A DNA stretch of 5,734 bases from Nitrospirota bacterium. GTDB lineage: Bacteria; Nitrospirota; Thermodesulfovibrionia; Thermodesulfovibrionales; Magnetobacteriaceae. A program made the position numbers and the translations under genes. This document shows, in pieces, positions 5,449-5,734 of this stretch (its first letter is position 1; the number at the start of each line of letters is the position of its first letter). Below the pieces are notes generated by a model. That model saw nothing but the letters and a program-made list of their open reading frames with translations, did no database searches and was not told the origin of the DNA. The stretch lies in contig JADFXZ010000029.1 of assembly GCA_015233265.1 (NCBI GenBank), positions 1 through 5,734 on the forward strand. Reading direction: 5' to 3'.

Positions 5449-5734
5449 TCATTTATTATTGTTTTCAAAGTTGATTATAAACTTGCTGCCGTGTGTTGTG
5501 TCTAACTCTATCGTCCCATTTATTTGCTTAACCAGGATATTTACAATATAAAGCCCCAGGCTCTTCGTCTGCCTGAAATCTATATCTGAGGGGAAACCAA
5601 CGCCGTTGTCCGCCACTACCATTTTAAATCTGCCGTCTTCTGTGGATTCGATAGAGGTTGTAATATCACCTATTTGATTGTCAGGGAAGGCATACTTTAA
5701 GATATTAGTAAAGAGTTCATTTATAATCAGCCCA
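5449..5734 (-). CDS. C-terminal ATPase domain of a second HisKA_2-type histidine kinase (5' end beyond the window)
   Basis: The last 94 residues of a sensor kinase running in from the right edge. It has no start in the window, so it is easily missed. The fragment begins GLIINELFTN, the N box (N5, E6, N10), continues with KYAF, then ADNGVGFP (G1 box, residues 41-48) and TKSLGLYIVN (G2 region), and ends NFENNNK before TGA. These are the ATP-binding elements of HATPase_c as found in HisKA_2/HWE-like kinases. A hand alignment with the C-terminus of the neighbouring kinase needs one single-residue gap and shows close to half the positions identical. The two are therefore tandem paralogues. The gene is followed after 15 bases by a receiver stub, probably once its partner. 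Confidence 0.9.
   Translation of the reverse strand, partial: GLIINELFTNILKYAFPDNQIGDITTSIESTEDGRFKMVVADNGVGFPSDIDFRQTKSLGLYIVNILVKQINGTIELDTTHGSKFIINFENNNK

Overview
The window holds a cluster of two-component and cyclic-di-GMP signalling genes. No tRNA, rRNA, CRISPR array or recognisable insertion sequence was seen. The base composition is moderate. The architectures (soluble PAS-PAS kinases of the HisKA_2/HWE-like type, PdtaR-like receivers, a receiver-HD-GYP protein) suggest a signalling-rich, free-living Gram-negative bacterium of the Nitrospirota or Desulfobacterota/deltaproteobacterial kind. That placement is inference from protein style; no taxonomic marker is present.

Layout. Positions 1-1870 (+ strand) carry the end of a DivK/CheY-like receiver gene whose N-terminal part looks wrong or missing. 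It overlaps by four bases (ATGA) a 510-residue response regulator with an intact HD-GYP c-di-GMP phosphodiesterase domain. Positions 1871-2410 form a 540-base stretch with no full-size gene. It is not empty: it contains a minus-strand terminator, a tiny minus-strand ORF pair with a good ribosome binding site and a TAATG junction, and a perfect consensus sigma-70 promoter pointing left at no recognisable gene. Positions 2411-5734 (- strand) are a converging run read right to left: the C-terminus of a second histidine kinase (cut by the window edge), a 26-codon remnant of a response-regulator gene, a complete soluble hybrid-like histidine kinase (pseudo-receiver, PAS, PAS, HisKA_2, HATPase), and a receiver-GAF response regulator.

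How the parts fit. The minus-strand run looks like a tandem duplication of a kinase plus receiver unit. The two kinase C-termini align almost without gaps over 94 residues, and each is followed by an ORF opening with a receiver beta-1 motif. One copy of the receiver has collapsed to a stub. The intact kinase probably phosphorylates the receiver-GAF protein just downstream. The + strand pair probably belongs to a separate phosphorelay ending in c-di-GMP hydrolysis. The items most worth a second look are the orphan consensus promoter and the mini-ORF pair in the intergenic region, the collapsed receiver, and the Cys/His-rich GAF domain.
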